A stretch of DNA of 64,000 nt, from contig CADAWR010000007.1 in NCBI GenBank assembly GCA_902791695.1, positions 62,001-126,000 on the forward strand. The letters run 5' to 3'. The position numbers were made by a program, and so were the translations under genes. This document shows positions 63,901 to 64,000 of the stretch, one piece after another; position 1 is the stretch's first letter, and each line of letters begins with the position of its first letter. Origin of the DNA: an uncultured Bacteroidota bacterium. Its GTDB lineage: Bacteria; Bacteroidota; Bacteroidia; Bacteroidales; P3. Under the pieces are notes generated by a model. The model did no database searches. It was not told the DNA's origin and saw only the letters and a program-made list of their open reading frames with translations.

Positions 63901-64000
63901 CCGAGCTGAACATCCCCGCCGGCATCACCGAGATCAAGCCCTACGCCTTCTACGGTGACACCCTGATTACCGAGATAACGATGCCCGCCGATGTCACCAC
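60969..64000 (+). CDS. Giant secreted InlB-repeat/BspA leucine-rich-repeat protein (3' end beyond window)
   Basis: Open from ATG 60969 to the window edge, 1010 codons seen. Signal peptide of about 27 residues ending SNAQ. Residues about 28-740 are some ten divergent InlB B-type repeats (pattern G-x-V/I-x-x-G...A-x-x-G-Y/F-x-F-x-x-W...V-x-A-x-F, e.g. ITLTASANSGYRFLNWDG). From about residue 760 come BspA-type leucine-rich repeats of about 23 residues (IPANVQTIGSYAFSNCTALT, IPAGVTSVGSFAFDGC). Probable cell-surface adhesin. Base composition changes sharply at about 61505: the first 540 nt are AT-rich like the lipoprotein upstream, the rest GC-rich like the chromosome. Confidence 0.88.
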   Translation, partial: MKKMYLRALEKICIVFLCVFSFYTSNAQTYEVILEASPSNGGIVTGAGSYSNGTTVTIRADAAAGYRFLYWEDGYLGDVYTDSEIEITVDDERYFVAYFEIQYLINVTILPQYADTACSVIGGGYVSSGSAPDLYAVVRTGTPYRFDHWEYNGITSGITPVNIGVVNSDIDVTAVFEYIPQERTISVATNDANLGTVQIASGGSQDNTSLNIYEGQQVSLTASYVDPNATFAGWYLSGNKVSDDLVYQFTLPNGSENRTYTANFISPDVYFTMTAEKVGGNGGTITPSQPASVQAGSPFTFSVNTVYTGWVFDGWYDGSSQQANLVTADQSYTINQVVENVTLYARFHHLPYNVTATVYPTGAGTVSPAQAEVAAGGSITLTASANSGYRFLNWDGNANNTNPSYTISPVNEDKAVTANFMQTYAVTATATQGAAPTITANTTAHDGRYDAGSQVTVTAGAVDGYEFAYWTVNDTPDQQATSTEYVINSLSEDVTLVANYAPLYRVRLYKNNNNVVATLNGEGYVRQGTDHQVSVDFDNNLYTFNGWSYFGNQNIISTDNPFNFTVSNNVDLVANFTVNTVYHTVTINVEGTGCYVTSDQIANIVSGQGNQVEENTEITLVPHAVGDYRLVRWTIGNTNYPAAQYSTYSTTVTSDLTITAVFEEANVYHVTFLTDPENDPIIEFIGVNPNGIYAENEALDVTVTAHGNPNYEFVGWLLNGRLYRSARTEHLQIAHVTADMEFTAMYDVYQTEDIDYLIYDDPVAKTTILGVQDGYRTSISTVNIPVSVTAIADQAFAGCTSLSSLVIPANVQTIGSYAFSNCTALTTIILPDGVTLGDYAFNNCRSLRNVELPASMTAISEGLFYGCNDLASVDIPAGVTSVGSFAFDGCRNIYTLTVPASVTTIGARSFAGMSGLRIVNLAGGLQTIGSNAFENSTRIMITNFDGTLAEWCAISFENENSQPVSRSRNLAIGGELVTELNIPAGITEIKPYAFYGDTLITEITMPADVT

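Overview
The window comes from the chromosome of a fairly GC-rich member of the Bacteroidales (Bacteroidota). The evidence is: promoters with the Bacteroidota -7 element TAnnTTTG in place of a sigma70 -10 box, A-rich leaders without Shine-Dalgarno sequences, a Na+-NQR complex, a three-gene fumarate reductase/succinate dehydrogenase, a GWxTD-domain protein, SUMF1-, FISUMP- and BspA-type surface lipoproteins, a Rho factor with a long disordered insert, and many small outer-membrane barrels. I do not assign a genus. The last gene runs off the right edge and the first runs off the left edge.

Layout. 1-8.5 kb (minus): a tightly overlapping operon topA > GT2 membrane glycosyltransferase > small OM barrel > coaD > recG > GNAT acetyltransferase > mltG. 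8.9-13.8 kb (plus): nadE, a GWxTD protein, an LpxL-like acyltransferase and a GT2. 13.8-19.1 kb (minus): dipeptidyl peptidase IV, an OM barrel, gltX, an OmpH/Skp-like protein. 19.4-22.2 kb: SUMF1 lipoprotein, zinc-type CDF exporter, OM protein. 22.2-25.9 kb (minus): frdC-frdA-frdB. 26.0-28.1 kb: a coiled-coil secreted protein, a likely structured RNA and an AT-rich OM-barrel gene. 28.1-36.5 kb (minus): aspA-nqrABCD-(S41 peptidase)-nqrEF. 36.8-44.4 kb (plus): redoxin-like protein, TPR protein, OM barrel, folC. 45.4-49.9 kb (plus): dnaX, dapF, ligA. 49.9-54.2 kb (minus): tRNA-Ile2, ruvX, def, TPR lipoprotein, a PPDK-derived protein. 54.3-58.3 kb: ilvE, gcvH, rho. 58.3-64 kb: an AT-rich surface-protein locus (small secreted-type peptide, FISUMP-like lipoprotein, giant InlB-repeat/BspA protein).

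Functionally, aspA makes fumarate next to the Na+-pumping NADH dehydrogenase, and frdCAB lies 10 kb away. Together these give the Bacteroidales anaerobic route NADH > Nqr > quinone > fumarate. Two core genes look damaged or recoded: nqrB has lost about 26 nt and its conserved C-terminus is out of frame, and dnaX has an in-frame TAG before an otherwise intact tau tail. The NAD synthetase has lost two of three glutaminase catalytic residues.

The most striking non-coding material is (i) a dispersed family of four intergenic palindromes whose arms are built from 11-nt iterated units, (ii) a 154-bp symmetric nested palindrome at 58.6 kb, (iii) a candidate structured RNA at 27.1 kb with a textbook promoter, and (iv) 8-, 9- and 11-nt tandem repeats in operon spacers and inside reading frames (Lys-Asp-Leu runs in nqrA and mltG, Gly-Leu-Met runs in three signal peptides).
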